A DNA stretch of 64,000 nucleotides from positions 286,929 to 350,928 of the forward strand of contig NW_004797935.1 of the NCBI RefSeq assembly GCF_000002075.1, written 5' to 3'. The first letter of the stretch is position 1. Each line of letters opens with the position of its first letter. Shown in pieces: positions 33,708 to 60,225 of this stretch. The notes under the pieces are model-generated. The model was given only the letters and a program-made list of their open reading frames with translations, was not told the origin of the DNA and did no database searches. The stretch is from Aplysia californica. Taxonomy: Eukaryota > Mollusca > Gastropoda > Aplysiida > Aplysiidae. Position numbers and translations under genes: made by a program.

Positions 33708-34115
33708 TGACCAGAGAAAGCTTTGGTGTCTGCGGTAACAGTAACTGCTCTTTTCTAAATTCTCTCTTTCGTCAACTACCTTGCTCTTTATTTGGAAGAC
33801 TATAAGTCTTAGGGTATGTTGTAATTATGGGTTATTTTGCTTATATAACTTCTTTTGCCTTCAAATGGAACCCAATCCATTAGCTTTTGGAAAAGTCGTC
33901 TGAACAGATGCTTCTAACAAGACAAATTAATTTATCTTGCTATTCAGAAGTGCCGCTTCCGCTGTTGTTTGCAAGAGGAAGGAGCGCTCTGTTTTTGTTT
34001 CTTCCACACTTCGGCTGTGCTACTGTTCTAGATGTGTCTCCTTCGTGTTGAGCCAAGTAAGCCTATTCATGTTGTTCTACATCATGCTAGTGTAGTTCCT
34101 CTGGGGTTTTTTCTT

Positions 34116-34286
34116 TTAGTAAATGTTTTACGGCACTTGCAACACAATAAGGTCATATTATTAGTGCCGAAGATTAGAGGTGTTACAAAAGAGTAACAAA
34201 CACAAAAAAGGAGGGGAGATAAGATTGATAGATGTTTGACAGAAAAGAAAGAGCAAACCACACCAGGGCACCAGCCAACCACCCAC
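34116..34286 (-). mobile_element. SINE family A copy
   Basis: Minus-strand copy ending GTTTTACGGCACTTGCAAC on the plus strand, with AACCACCCAC at its 5' end. Confidence 0.75.
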
Positions 34287-34565
34287 GTTCCGCCTCTGCA
34301 CCAAAGATTCTGTAGTGAGAATCTTTGTCCGCACTGCGTTCCTGTGCCATGCCCATAGTACAGGAAGAGTACGCGCGAACTTTGGGAGTGGAGTCAAAAG
34401 GTAGGATCCATACAAAACCTTGACGTTATCTGGTTATGTTATAACAGGCCCTAGATGTAGTGGTGATTAAAGTTGTACTTGCTGAGCTGCCGAATTACTT
34501 TTTTTCCCCCTTAAGTGTCTGTACCGTAAACACAACCGTTTTCATCCATACCCCCACCCCACCCC

Positions 34566-35423
34566 NNNNNNNNNNNNNNNNNNNNNNNNNNNNNNNNNNN
34601 NNNNNNNNNNNNNNNNNNNNNNNNNNNNNNNNNNNNNNNNNNNNNNNNNNNNNNNNNNNNNNNNNNNNNNNNNNNNNNNNNNNNNNNNNNNNNNNNNNNN
34701 NNNNNNNNNNNNNNNNNNNNNNNNNNNNNNNNNNNNNNNNNNNNNNNNNNNNNNNNNNNNNNNNNNNNNNNNNNNNNNNNNNNNNNNNNNNNNNNNNNNN
34801 NNNNNNNNNNNNNNNNNNNNNNNNNNNNNNNNNNNNNNNNNNNNNNNNNNNNNNNNNNNNNNNNNNNNNNNNNNNNNNNNNNNNNNNNNNNNNNNNNNNN
34901 NNNNNNNNNNNNNNNNNNNNNNNNNNNNNNNNNNNNNNNNNNNNNNNNNNNNNNNNNNNNNNNNNNNNNNNNNNNNNNNNNNNNNNNNNNNNNNNNNNNN
35001 NNNNNNNNNNNNNNNNNNNNNNNNNNNNNNNNNNNNNNNNNNNNNNNNNNNNNNNNNNNNNNNNNNNNNNNNNNNNNNNNNNNNNNNNNNNNNNNNNNNN
35101 NNNNNNNNNNNNNNNNNNNNNNNNNNNNNNNNNNNNNNNNNNNNNNNNNNNNNNNNNNNNNNNNNNNNNNNNNNNNNNNNNNNNNNNNNNNNNNNNNNNN
35201 NNNNNNNNNNNNNNNNNNNNNNNNNNNNNNNNNNNNNNNNNNNNNNNNNNNNNNNNNNNNNNNNNNNNNNNNNNNNNNNNNNNNNNNNNNNNNNNNNNNN
35301 NNNNNNNNNNNNNNNNNNNNNNNNNNNNNNNNNNNNNNNNNNNNNNNNNNNNNNNNNNNNNNNNNNNNNNNNNNNNNNNNNNNNNNNNNNNNNNNNNNNN
35401 NNNNNNNNNNNNNNNNNNNNNNN
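34566..35423. other. Assembly gap (858 N)
   Basis: Run of N bordered by CCCCACCCC on the left and a (CA)n microsatellite (35424-35470) on the right, so a repeat probably caused the break. Confidence 1.
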
Positions 35424-36057
35424 ACACACACACACACACACACACACAGACATATGCACACACACACACTCACAGACAACTCCACAGACACAGACAAGCA
35501 TGTGCACACACATGCGATGCACACATTCTTTATAATATAGGCAATAACAATTATATTATACAGTGTTTACTGCATTTGTCAGTCAACAGGCTCAAAATCC
35601 AACAGGTTTGTTATTTTCAAACATTGTTGATGTTGGATACATATTCTTTTCCTTTTGTTTTGTCTTGTCGATTGCTGACCATCAATAATTTATTCATAGA
35701 GGCACCAGCCATCCTTATCCAGGTGCTGTTTTAGCCATTTGTCGATTACTCACTCTAGACACATGGGTTACAGTACAAAGCTGAAGCATTGATTGGGAGT
35801 AGGTTACAAGCGGCTGCCTGAAGGGAAAGGGACGTTTTACTTGTGTTGAAACAAGCAAGCAAGTATCTAACATAAGCTTCACTATGGACAAGAAAACAAT
35901 CGTTGGTTGAAAAGGAAAGGAAGGTTAGTTAACATGAAAGGGACAAAGACAAATGAGAAGAAAAAATATACAAGTAATAACACAATAACAGAGGACTGCT
36001 ACAGATACTTACAAATCTAGAGGGACAAAACCATGAAAGGTAATGACACTGAAAAAT

Positions 36058-36222
36058 TTTTTTTTACGCCACTTGCAACACAATAGGGTTGTATAAGTGC
36101 CGAAGATTAGAGGTGTTACAAGAAAGTAACAAACACAAAAAAAGAAGGCGGGGAGATAATGACGATAGATGTTCGATAGGAAAGAAGGGAAAAAACGACA
36201 CAAGAGCATCAGCTAACCACCC
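36058..36222 (-). mobile_element. SINE family A copy
   Basis: Plus-strand view begins TTTACGCCACTTGCAACAC and ends AGCTAACCACCCAG. Confidence 0.7.
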
Positions 36223-36270
36223 AGAAATTAAAAAAAATTAACATAGCCTACATAATTTACAAAGAGTAAT

Positions 36271-36451
36271 CTGTCCCCATCGTTTTATGCAAGAAAAATT
36301 CTGAAATTATACAAACTGAGCCGAAAAATGTGAAATTATGCAATTCTGTTAATTTTTTACCAAGGAATGATAAAGGAAAATAATCAGAAATTATGCACAA
36401 AATTATTAAATTTTGCTAAATTATACCAGGTGCATAAAACCACGGGGACAG
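36271..36451. mobile_element. MITE family B copy 2
   Basis: It starts CTGTCCCCATCGTTTTATGC and ends GCATAAAACCACGGGGACAG (inverted). GTAAT flanks both sides, a likely 5-6 bp target duplication. Confidence 0.75.
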
Positions 36452-38211
36452 GGTAATATACAGGTTTATACACACTGTTACAAAAACTGCCAGAAAATCA
36501 CATACTGTAAGTCATAAGGGTGCTTAAGCATCTTATGGTAAGTATGAATAAATATAAAAATACAAGCAACACAACTCTATCAATCAAAATTTCACATTTC
36601 TTTAATAATTTTTGTAAAAGATCAACAACCAACATGGAGCAAAGAAGAAACATTTCTCTATTATTACTATTAGTATCACAGTAGGTTTTTACAGTAAGCC
36701 ACACGCTCAGGCTGGTAAAAAAAATGGACAGCAAGATCATATTCAACTTTAATAACACGGACAGCTCCGCATGCATTGAATCAGGGATGAGACTGGTATA
36801 TTCCTATATATTCAAATTCAAAAGCTACATTATGAGGTGTATTTATGAAGTAAAGACTTTTGAAAAAAAAAGTGGTCAAAATCCCAAAACCTGTTGAGTC
36901 AGCTTGGGTAGAAAAATCTCCGAACACAGAATCTAAAATTATCCCCATGACATTGATCCTACTAACGTTTCTTCTTCAACGATTTTGTTAAAACCCGATG
37001 TTGATAGCCCAAATCATTACTAATATGGAATATAAATATTTGTTATCTAAGGATAAAAATGTTGTAGGCTTGGATTTTGTAAGAGAAAAGCTTAGGACAA
37101 ACCGAAGACTAAAGAAAAGAACACTTGCGGGTGAAAATACACACTGTCACACTATGCACACACTTGGGTCAGTGCTGACTATATTTTTAAGTTCGTTTAA
37201 GATGTAATGGCAATAGGTTTTTAATTTATAGCCAGTTAATTTACTTGTCCTTTCTGCTATACATACCTTAAGGAATCAATTCAAACTCATCAAAGAGATT
37301 TTTCATATACTGTCTTCTTCTTCTCCTTCAAGTGACAGACTTGAAATACTCATCAGAGATCGTGGTTTGCTCCTCATTTCCCCACTCAAATCCTCTTTAA
37401 AAAAGCTATTGTCATCTTTTCTGACCACCATTCTGTTCAAGTTCTCTACGTAAGTTATTCTTGGTCTATCACTTCCTCTTTTGACCTCTTTTTTTTTCTC
37501 AATGGGAGCAGGATATCAAAGGCCTTTTTTTAATAAGCCTACATCAATTCAACAGCATAAAAATAATAAAACTGCCCCATAACTGATCGTGCCCTATTTC
37601 ATTGCATATATTAGCAGAAAGTACTCATAAGCCACAAAAACATTCAAGTCATTCGTACTATCTCACTGTGCCATGATTCTCCAGCAGTCTGAGCACACCC
37701 CAGTTTACAGGGACACACATTTCTAGTTTTTCCAGCTGTACATTATTTACACACTTACACTTACACAAGATGGTAACTGTACAATACAATAAAGCCTATA
37801 TTGAAGATATTCCTAATAATCAATGAGTAGTACTTCACTTATTAAATTTCTCCCCTGTCATAAAGCCATGTGTCTCATTCCCATGAACACATCTTGGCTG
37901 ATGAAAAGTAAATTCAAAATAAAACTGTACAAAAGCCTACTCTAAATATTGGAAAGACTAATGTTAAATTTCAGTCATGCTTTGAAGAATATATTTTCTA
38001 AAGTCTAACAATCAGTATAATTCCTTATAAAAAACAATCAGTATAACTCCTTATAGGAAAAAAAAAGGAAAGGAGGTAGGTTAACCGATTTATGACTCAG
38101 ATCTCTAAGAAAATATTTAAACATCAGCAAAATCATTCATATCATAATATTGTATGTAAAGACAACCAATTTTTTCTCTAAATGAAACATAAGATAAGAG
38201 AGAGAGAGATG

Positions 38212-53521
<15,310 letters not shown>

Positions 53522-54191
53522 TTCAATTAATCTCCAGAATCTACCAGCTGGTGCAACAAAAACTAAGTCCAAGAATAAACCAGATCCAAACAAACGCCGG
53601 CCTAACGGTCGTTGGGCATCTTCCGAAGCGAAAGTTCAGATTCCTACTTCTACCGGATGTTTTGATTCTGAATCTCAAAATAGTCTGCGGAAATTCCCGA
53701 TTTTCTCGTCGATCGATATAGCCTAATACAGTAATTCAGCTTAATCGATAGACCCGTTGCACCATGTTTTGAAACTGTGAAGAACAAAATTAGGACCTTG
53801 AAGGTCTGTCTAATAATACCAGAGTATTTATAAACTCGCTAATAATACTTTATGACGTTGTTTGAACCCGTGGTGCAATCTTCGCGCTGGTTGAGTATAA
53901 AACGAACTGTTTTGCTTAGTAACGTTCAGAGAAAAATGTGATCGGAGTGGAAAACGCTCCGTGAGCGTGACTTGTTGAAAATAATATTATTGATATGTGA
54001 AGCTTGGTGCCTGTGAGTACCACATTTTCAAGTCCAAAGCAAAGAAAAGGACCCCAAGCCGAGACCAAGAGGACCCCTGCGTCTTCAATTTGTCAAGTCA
54101 AAAGCCTTTATAAAGAAAGCACTTTGCGCCCTCGCCTCAACAGCGCGTGTGTGTGCCATATCTGACCGCCTCAGTTCGTGACTTTTTCTGA
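53522..54191. promoter_or_regulatory. Head-to-head intergenic region, probable shared promoter of OTC-like and EF2-like genes
   Basis: The start codons of the two divergent genes are about 670 bp apart. The segment has no TATA box that I can place and no long repeat. It is richer in CG dinucleotides between 53590 and 53710 than the neighbouring introns. A CATCCGGT-type ETS-like core occurs on the minus strand around 53652-53660. Transcription starts cannot be read from sequence. Confidence 0.45.
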
Positions 54192-54194
54192 ATG
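54192..54194 (+). CDS. EEF2: candidate EF2-like exon 1 carrying only the initiator ATG
   Basis: Exon 2 opens with VQLSVEQLQ directly after its acceptor, so the initiator Met must come from an upstream exon. An ATG followed by GTATGG lies at 54192, downstream of a CTTTTTCTG pyrimidine stretch and 670 bp from the start of the OTC-like gene on the other strand. Other ATG|GT sites could serve equally. Confidence 0.45.
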
Positions 54195-57100
54195 GTATGG
54201 GATATTATTATGACTATGGATGTACCAATGAATTAAACAAACATTTTAAAGAACCTAGATGAATACATTAATTAATTCTGGGGAAACATTGATCCCATAG
54301 CTGACCTACTTGTTCTCGTACCAACAGGTTGAGTTTTCCATGATAAATTTTTGTAGAAACTGAATTTTTATTTTATCTGTGCAAAAAATGCCAGTCAACT
54401 CTCCAGTCTCTAGTCTGGCTTTGCCACAGAAAAATTCATCAGAAGTCGGAGTTTTCCATATACGTGTGCTTTCATTTTAGAACCATTGAAATAAACTTCA
54501 AATGTCTATTCACTTTTAAATATATATCACATGCACACTGCTGCACCAGTGATGTCTTTAAAACTAAAACTGATTTTACAGAGGTTACTTGTGCTTGTGC
54601 AATCCTTAAATTCTGTAATTTGTTTCTGCAATGTGCACATATAATGATGTACAGAAAAGTAAGAAGGCATAGCTAGGGGAAAGGGGAAATTTTAATCGAA
54701 GTGGCTAGCCGTACTTAAGTACTGCTAGACTAGCCGTACTTAGATCTAGGTTTGGCCCAATCGACTCAAGCCTGTTAAGTACACAGGTCTCATTAGATCT
54801 AGATCTAGTAATTATTCAGGTTCAAATACATGCAAGTCAGTAAGGCACCTTTTGGTTTTGTCTGAAATACAAATACTTTAGGCATTGCAAACTAAAAATT
54901 CCATTTACAATTCAGCCATCAATATTAAGTACGGCTAGCCTGACAGTCTAGCCGTCCTTAAGTACGGCTAGCCTGGCTGTCTACCCGTACTTAAGTACGG
55001 CTAGACTGGCAGTCTAGCCGTACTTAAGTACGGCTAGACTGCTAGTCTAGCCGTACTTATCTTAGGCCCTATTAACATTAGAAAACAGGAGGTTTAAAAT
55101 ACATGCACTGTCATTAAGGCACCTGGTTTTGTCTCAAATTCAAATACTTTAGGTACTTCACACTAAAAATGTATATTTACAATTCAGTAGGCCTATTTTT
55201 TGTAAATGGTCAGTCTAGCCATCATATTAAGAATAAGTACGGCTAGACTGTGAGTCTAGCCGTACTTAAGTACGGCTAGACTGCCAGTCTAGCCGTCATT
55301 AAGTACGGCTAGCCTCTTCCAATTTTAATTAAAGTGTTGTCCGTTCCGTAGCATATATACTAATGCAGGGGGAGAAAGACAGTGATGATGAAAAGTGACT
55401 TATGTAATGCAAGATAATATATCCTACCAAAAAAAAATCGATGCAATGATAGAGCCATTCTTCATATTTTCTTTCTTTTTTTTAGGGGGGGGGAGGGGAT
55501 GTTAGAGGAAGGTTGCAGCTAACATAAAAAGAGTAAAGAATGACTTGAGCTGTCATTGCATAGAATTTTTAATTAAGGCATTATCTCTGCGTTATGTGTG
55601 TCACTTTTCATTGAATGACCCATTTTTCCTATTCTGCAGAGGAATAGAATCTTAATTAAAAAGTTATGAACATATAGATGTACAAATTCTTTTATCAAGA
55701 AAATTCATGTGATAATCCTCTGAATTTACAGACATTTGCTGTCACATACAGATTTTTAAGTTGTCATATAATATATGTAATGTTCTACGATTAAAATTTT
55801 CCTGTTCTTGTCTTTATTGTCCACTCAGGTTCAATTAAGTGTCGAACAACTTCAACATGCACTGCGAAAGCGCAAGAATATCCGCAACATTGCTGTTATT
55901 GCCCATGTTGACCATGGAAAGACTACTCTTACTGATTCCTTGCTTGCGAGGGCTGGTGTGATCGCATCCTCACAGGCAGGTGATAAGAGGGCCACTGATA
56001 CTCTCAAATATGAACAAGAAAAAGGCATCACCATCAAGTCGACGTGAGTTGCCGTTTTCTCTTTTACAAAAGTGATGATGATAATTGTCTTTGAGATGGC
56101 AATTTTAAAAGTGTATTTCAATATTGGGTGCGGTTTTTACTATCTTTAGATGATTTCTGTCCTCGAGAATGCAATGTGTTTTTTTTATATGATTGGTTTT
56201 TCTTCTTTGAGAAATTCATAATCGTTTATTTTTTACTTCTTTATTATTTGCCTTTAGCTTAAATGTTATTTGACTGAAGCTGCTCATACCATTCGAGCTA
56301 TTGTCTGATTGTTGTTTCAATTTGGCTATCAGTACTTGCCATCTTTACTTGGTTATTGTACTAAAAAGGCATGTTTGTTTTAAATTTGTGGTTGTAAATT
56401 CTCCTTCTGACAGCGCTATTTTCAAATATATCAAAATATACATTTGTCTTTCTTTCAGCGCTATTTCCTTGTATCTCAGATTACCCATTTTTCTTTCTGA
56501 CAGCGCTATATCCTTGTATCTCAAATCACCCATTTTTCTTTCTGACGGGGCTATATCCTTGTATCTCAAATCACCCATTTTTCTTTCTGACAGGGCTATA
56601 TCCTTGTACTACAACTTGGAAGACAAGGATGTTGAGCAACTGGGGTCTGAAGGAACGGGTTTCCTGATCAACCTGGTGGACAGCCCTGGCCATGTAGACT
56701 TCTCCCCTGAGGTGACAGCCGCCCTGAGGGTGGTCGATGGAGCCATGGTGGTGGTGGACTGTGTCAGTGGTAAGTTACGTGTTGGTGGTCCAGTGGTTAG
56801 ACTTCACTCTCGACTGGAAGGTCGTGGGTTTGAATTCCATCAGGAGCGCAACGTTTTGCGTTTTGGAAAAGCATTTTACATGAATTTTCCAAATTCACCC
56901 TTTTGGGATTGGGTACCTGGCTATAGGCAATAAAAGATTTGGTCAGTTTGTTAGTACTTTAGCGCATGTAATTTGCAGCTTGGTCTATATGCTTTCTGTG
57001 AGGCCAAAAATGTTTCTTAGTTTTGTTCTTGTCTACTCAGGTAACTGTAGTTGTAAGGCACCTAAAGCATGCTGTAGAGCATAGATAGGAGCTATAAAAA

Positions 57101-60100
57101 TGCGAAATTATCATTAATTATTATTAACTCAGTTGATTTCGCTTTTTGAACATTTTTTTCCTGATTGAAACTCTTCAGCCTTTAGAGTTATACCACTGGG
57201 TAAAAGTAAAGTTACCACCAACTCTTAATAGAGATTTTATTGTGTTCTAAAAGGCTATGTGTGGTCTGCCATTCTATAAGGCTGTGAATGCTGGACTGTA
57301 TTGAAAAATATAAGGCAAGGGAAGCAGTGGCGTTTTGTGATGATCTTACACAGAGTGACTATGTCATCACTTCAACTACATTGTATTTCCCCTTTTATTT
57401 TTGCGTGTGTGTGTAGGCGTGAGCGTCCAGACAGAGACGGTGCTGCGACAAGCGCTGTCGGAGAGGATCAAGCCTGTGCTCATGATGAACAAGCTGGACA
57501 GGGCTGTGTTCGAGAAGGCTCTCACCGCGGAGGAAATCTACTGCACTCTCCGAGACGTTGTGGGCAGCGTCAATGCCCTCATCGGCATATACTGCGAGGA
57601 CGACTCACCCATGGGAGATTTGATGGTAAGTATACAAAGATTTATTATTTTTATATTTTGTTGTTGTTGTTTGTTTTAAATTAGAACAAAAGTTACGGAT
57701 CATTTTTGTAGTCTTTTGTTTGTGAAGAAACAAGATGTAACATTTTTTTTTTTTTGGTTGGATTATTAAGACTTTCAGCCAGAAACATGTGCTTCTGACG
57801 AATTCTATTTTGATCAGGTAGTTTTGTTGTATAGTTTGTTTTATTGTGCTCATAGCACCTGGTCTTATCGTGAGAAGGAAAGTTGTTATATCTTTGAATT
57901 CTGGGCAATGGAATAGACGGTGGAACGCTGTGTCATAAAGGTGGAAATATTGTTGGGAACATGTGGCTTAGGAGAAAATAATTTATTAATTAAACAGGCC
58001 AATTTTTCCTTGTCTGCTTTTCTTTATACGGCCTGTTATTGTTTTCATTCGGGAAATTTACAAACTGAATAAATCTGAGTAAATTTTTTCGCATTTTAAA
58101 AATCCTGTACAACTCTTCCGAATGTTAAAAACCTCTCCGGCATTGTTCCAGATGGATCCAGCCAAGGGCAATGTGAGCTTCGGCTCTGGCCTTCATGGCT
58201 GGGGTTTCAACCTCAAGCAGTTTGCTCGTCTGTACTCGAGCAAGTTCGGCATCAAGGAAGAACGTCTGATGAGAAGGCTCTGGGGGGAGCATTACTTCAG
58301 CCCGGCCTCACGTCAATGGAGCAAGCAGCCCGGAGAGGGACGTGTCAGGGGCTTCAACCACTTTGTCCTTGACCCTCTCCTCAAAGTGAGCAACGTTCTT
58401 TCAATGGGCTACCTATGAACAAATATTAATTATATCTTGGTTACTATCGTTGTTATTTTTCTTTGTACTTGGCTTTATGTTAAGTGCCAAGAGCTGTGTG
58501 CACACGAGAATAGGCACAGTAAAAATGATCCACATTATTATTATTAAAATTGATATTAAGATTGTATCAGATCCGAAACACAAGATTAGATGAAGAGTGT
58601 TGCTTATCTTTTTCGATTTCTCTCAGAACCCAGTTCAGGGTTGCTACTTTTCTGGAAATTTTGGAGATTCTAGATGTGGATTTTCTCCTCCAGATCCCAA
58701 TGCCTGCGTTCTGTGGAAAAAACATAAAATTTATATACCGGTATGTATNNNNNNNNNNNNNNNNNNNNNNNNNNNNNNNNNNNNNNNNNNNNNNNNNNNN
58801 NNNNNNNNNNNNNNNNNNNNNNNNNNNNNNNNNNNNNNNNNNNNNNNNNNNNNNNNNNNNNNNNNNNNNNNNNNNNNNNNNNNNNNNNNNNNNNNNNNNN
58901 NNNNNNNNNNNNNNNNNNNNNNNNNNNNNNNNNNNNNNNNNNNNNNNNNNNNNNNNNNNNNNNNNNNNNNNNNNNNNNNNNNNNNNNNNNNNNNNNNNNN
59001 NNNNNNNNNNNNNNNNNNNNNNNNNNNNNNNNNNNNNNNNNNNNNNNNNNNNNNNNNNNNNNNNNNNNNNNNNNNNNNNNNNNNNNNNNNNNNNNNNNNN
59101 NNNNNNNNNNNNNNNNNNNNNNNNNNNNNNNNNNNNNNNNNNNNNNNNNNNNNNNNNNNNNNNNNNNNNNNNNNNNNNNNNNNNNNNNNNNNNNNNNNNN
59201 NNNNNNNNNNNNNNNNNNNNNNNNNNNNNNNNNNNNNNNNNNNNNNNNNNNNNNNNNNNNNNNNNNNNNNNNNNNNNNNNNNNNNNNNNNNNNNNNNNNN
59301 NNNNNNNNNNNNNNNNNNNNNNNNNNNNNNNNNNNNNNNNNNNNNNNNNNNNNNNNNNNNNNNNNNNNNNNNNNNNNNNNNNNNNNNNNNNNNNNNNNNN
59401 NNNNNNNNNNNNNNNNNNNNNNNNNNNNNNNNNNNNNNNNNNNNNNNNNNNNNNNNNNNNNNNNNNNNNNNNNNNNNNNNNNNNNNNNNNNNNNNNNNNN
59501 NNNNNNNNNNNNNNNNNNNNNNNNNNNNNNNNNNNNNNNNNNNNNNNNNNNNNNNNNNNNNNNNNNNNNNNNNNNNNNNNNNNNNNNNNNNNNNNNNNNN
59601 NNNNNNNNNNNNNNNNNNNNNNNNNNNNNNNNNNNNNNNNNCCCCCCCCTTTGATTCTAGTGTATCCCAGAGTTCCAAGCCTGTTATGAAAGAAAAAGTG
59701 AGTCTATCCTTTTTTTTTAAGTCAAACTCACTCGAGACAAAACCGTTGCTTTGAAATTCAGGCTAAAATGAAAGGACAGCTTGAAACTCTTGTTGATTTG
59801 AAACAGTTGATAGAAAAACAGTGAGCAAAACACACCATGGATTTTCGATGATCGTTGAAATTTGGACTCAACCCCTGATTCAAGGATCATCAAAATTGAA
59901 ATTGAAAGACTTATCCTCCTGCAACCCCCACCCCCTTCCCTATATAAACAACATGTGGATGGACCAGTAAAAGGAAATGTTTTATGTCACCAGCAATGAA
60001 GGAGTGTGACCCCAATGGACCTCTCATGATGTACGTAGCAAAGATGATCCCGGCCGCGGAGAAGGGTCGGTTCTACGCCGTTGGCCGTGTGTTCTCTGGC

Positions 60101-60194
60101 ACCGTTTCTCCGGGACAAAAAGTGAGGATTATGGGCCCTGATTATGTTCCAAATGCAGTGAAAAAGCGAGACCTGTATGTCAAGAATGTACCCA

Positions 60195-60225
<31 letters not shown>

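Larger units (their letters stand above)
35471..38211. other. Downstream flank of the OTC-like gene
   Basis: No coding region supported. Contains SINE family A at 36058-36222 and MITE family B at 36271-36451; the rest is AT-rich unique-looking sequence in which the 3' UTR of the OTC-like gene lies. Confidence 0.6.

Noticed and set aside
34460-35734. Very long apparent reading frames through the N run, also at 58550-59754.
   Set aside because: They consist of unknown bases in assembly gaps.
54927-55058. Bacterial-type terminators or attachment sites formed by the 33-bp palindromes.
   Set aside because: The surroundings are a eukaryotic intron with splice sites, and the units are tandem repeats without a T-tract.
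58682-58742. Apparent exon after CTCCAG reading [16 protein letters not shown], with GTATGT after it, before the gap in the EF2-like gene.
   Set aside because: The peptide has no resemblance to the missing EF2 segment; taken as a chance splice-like context.
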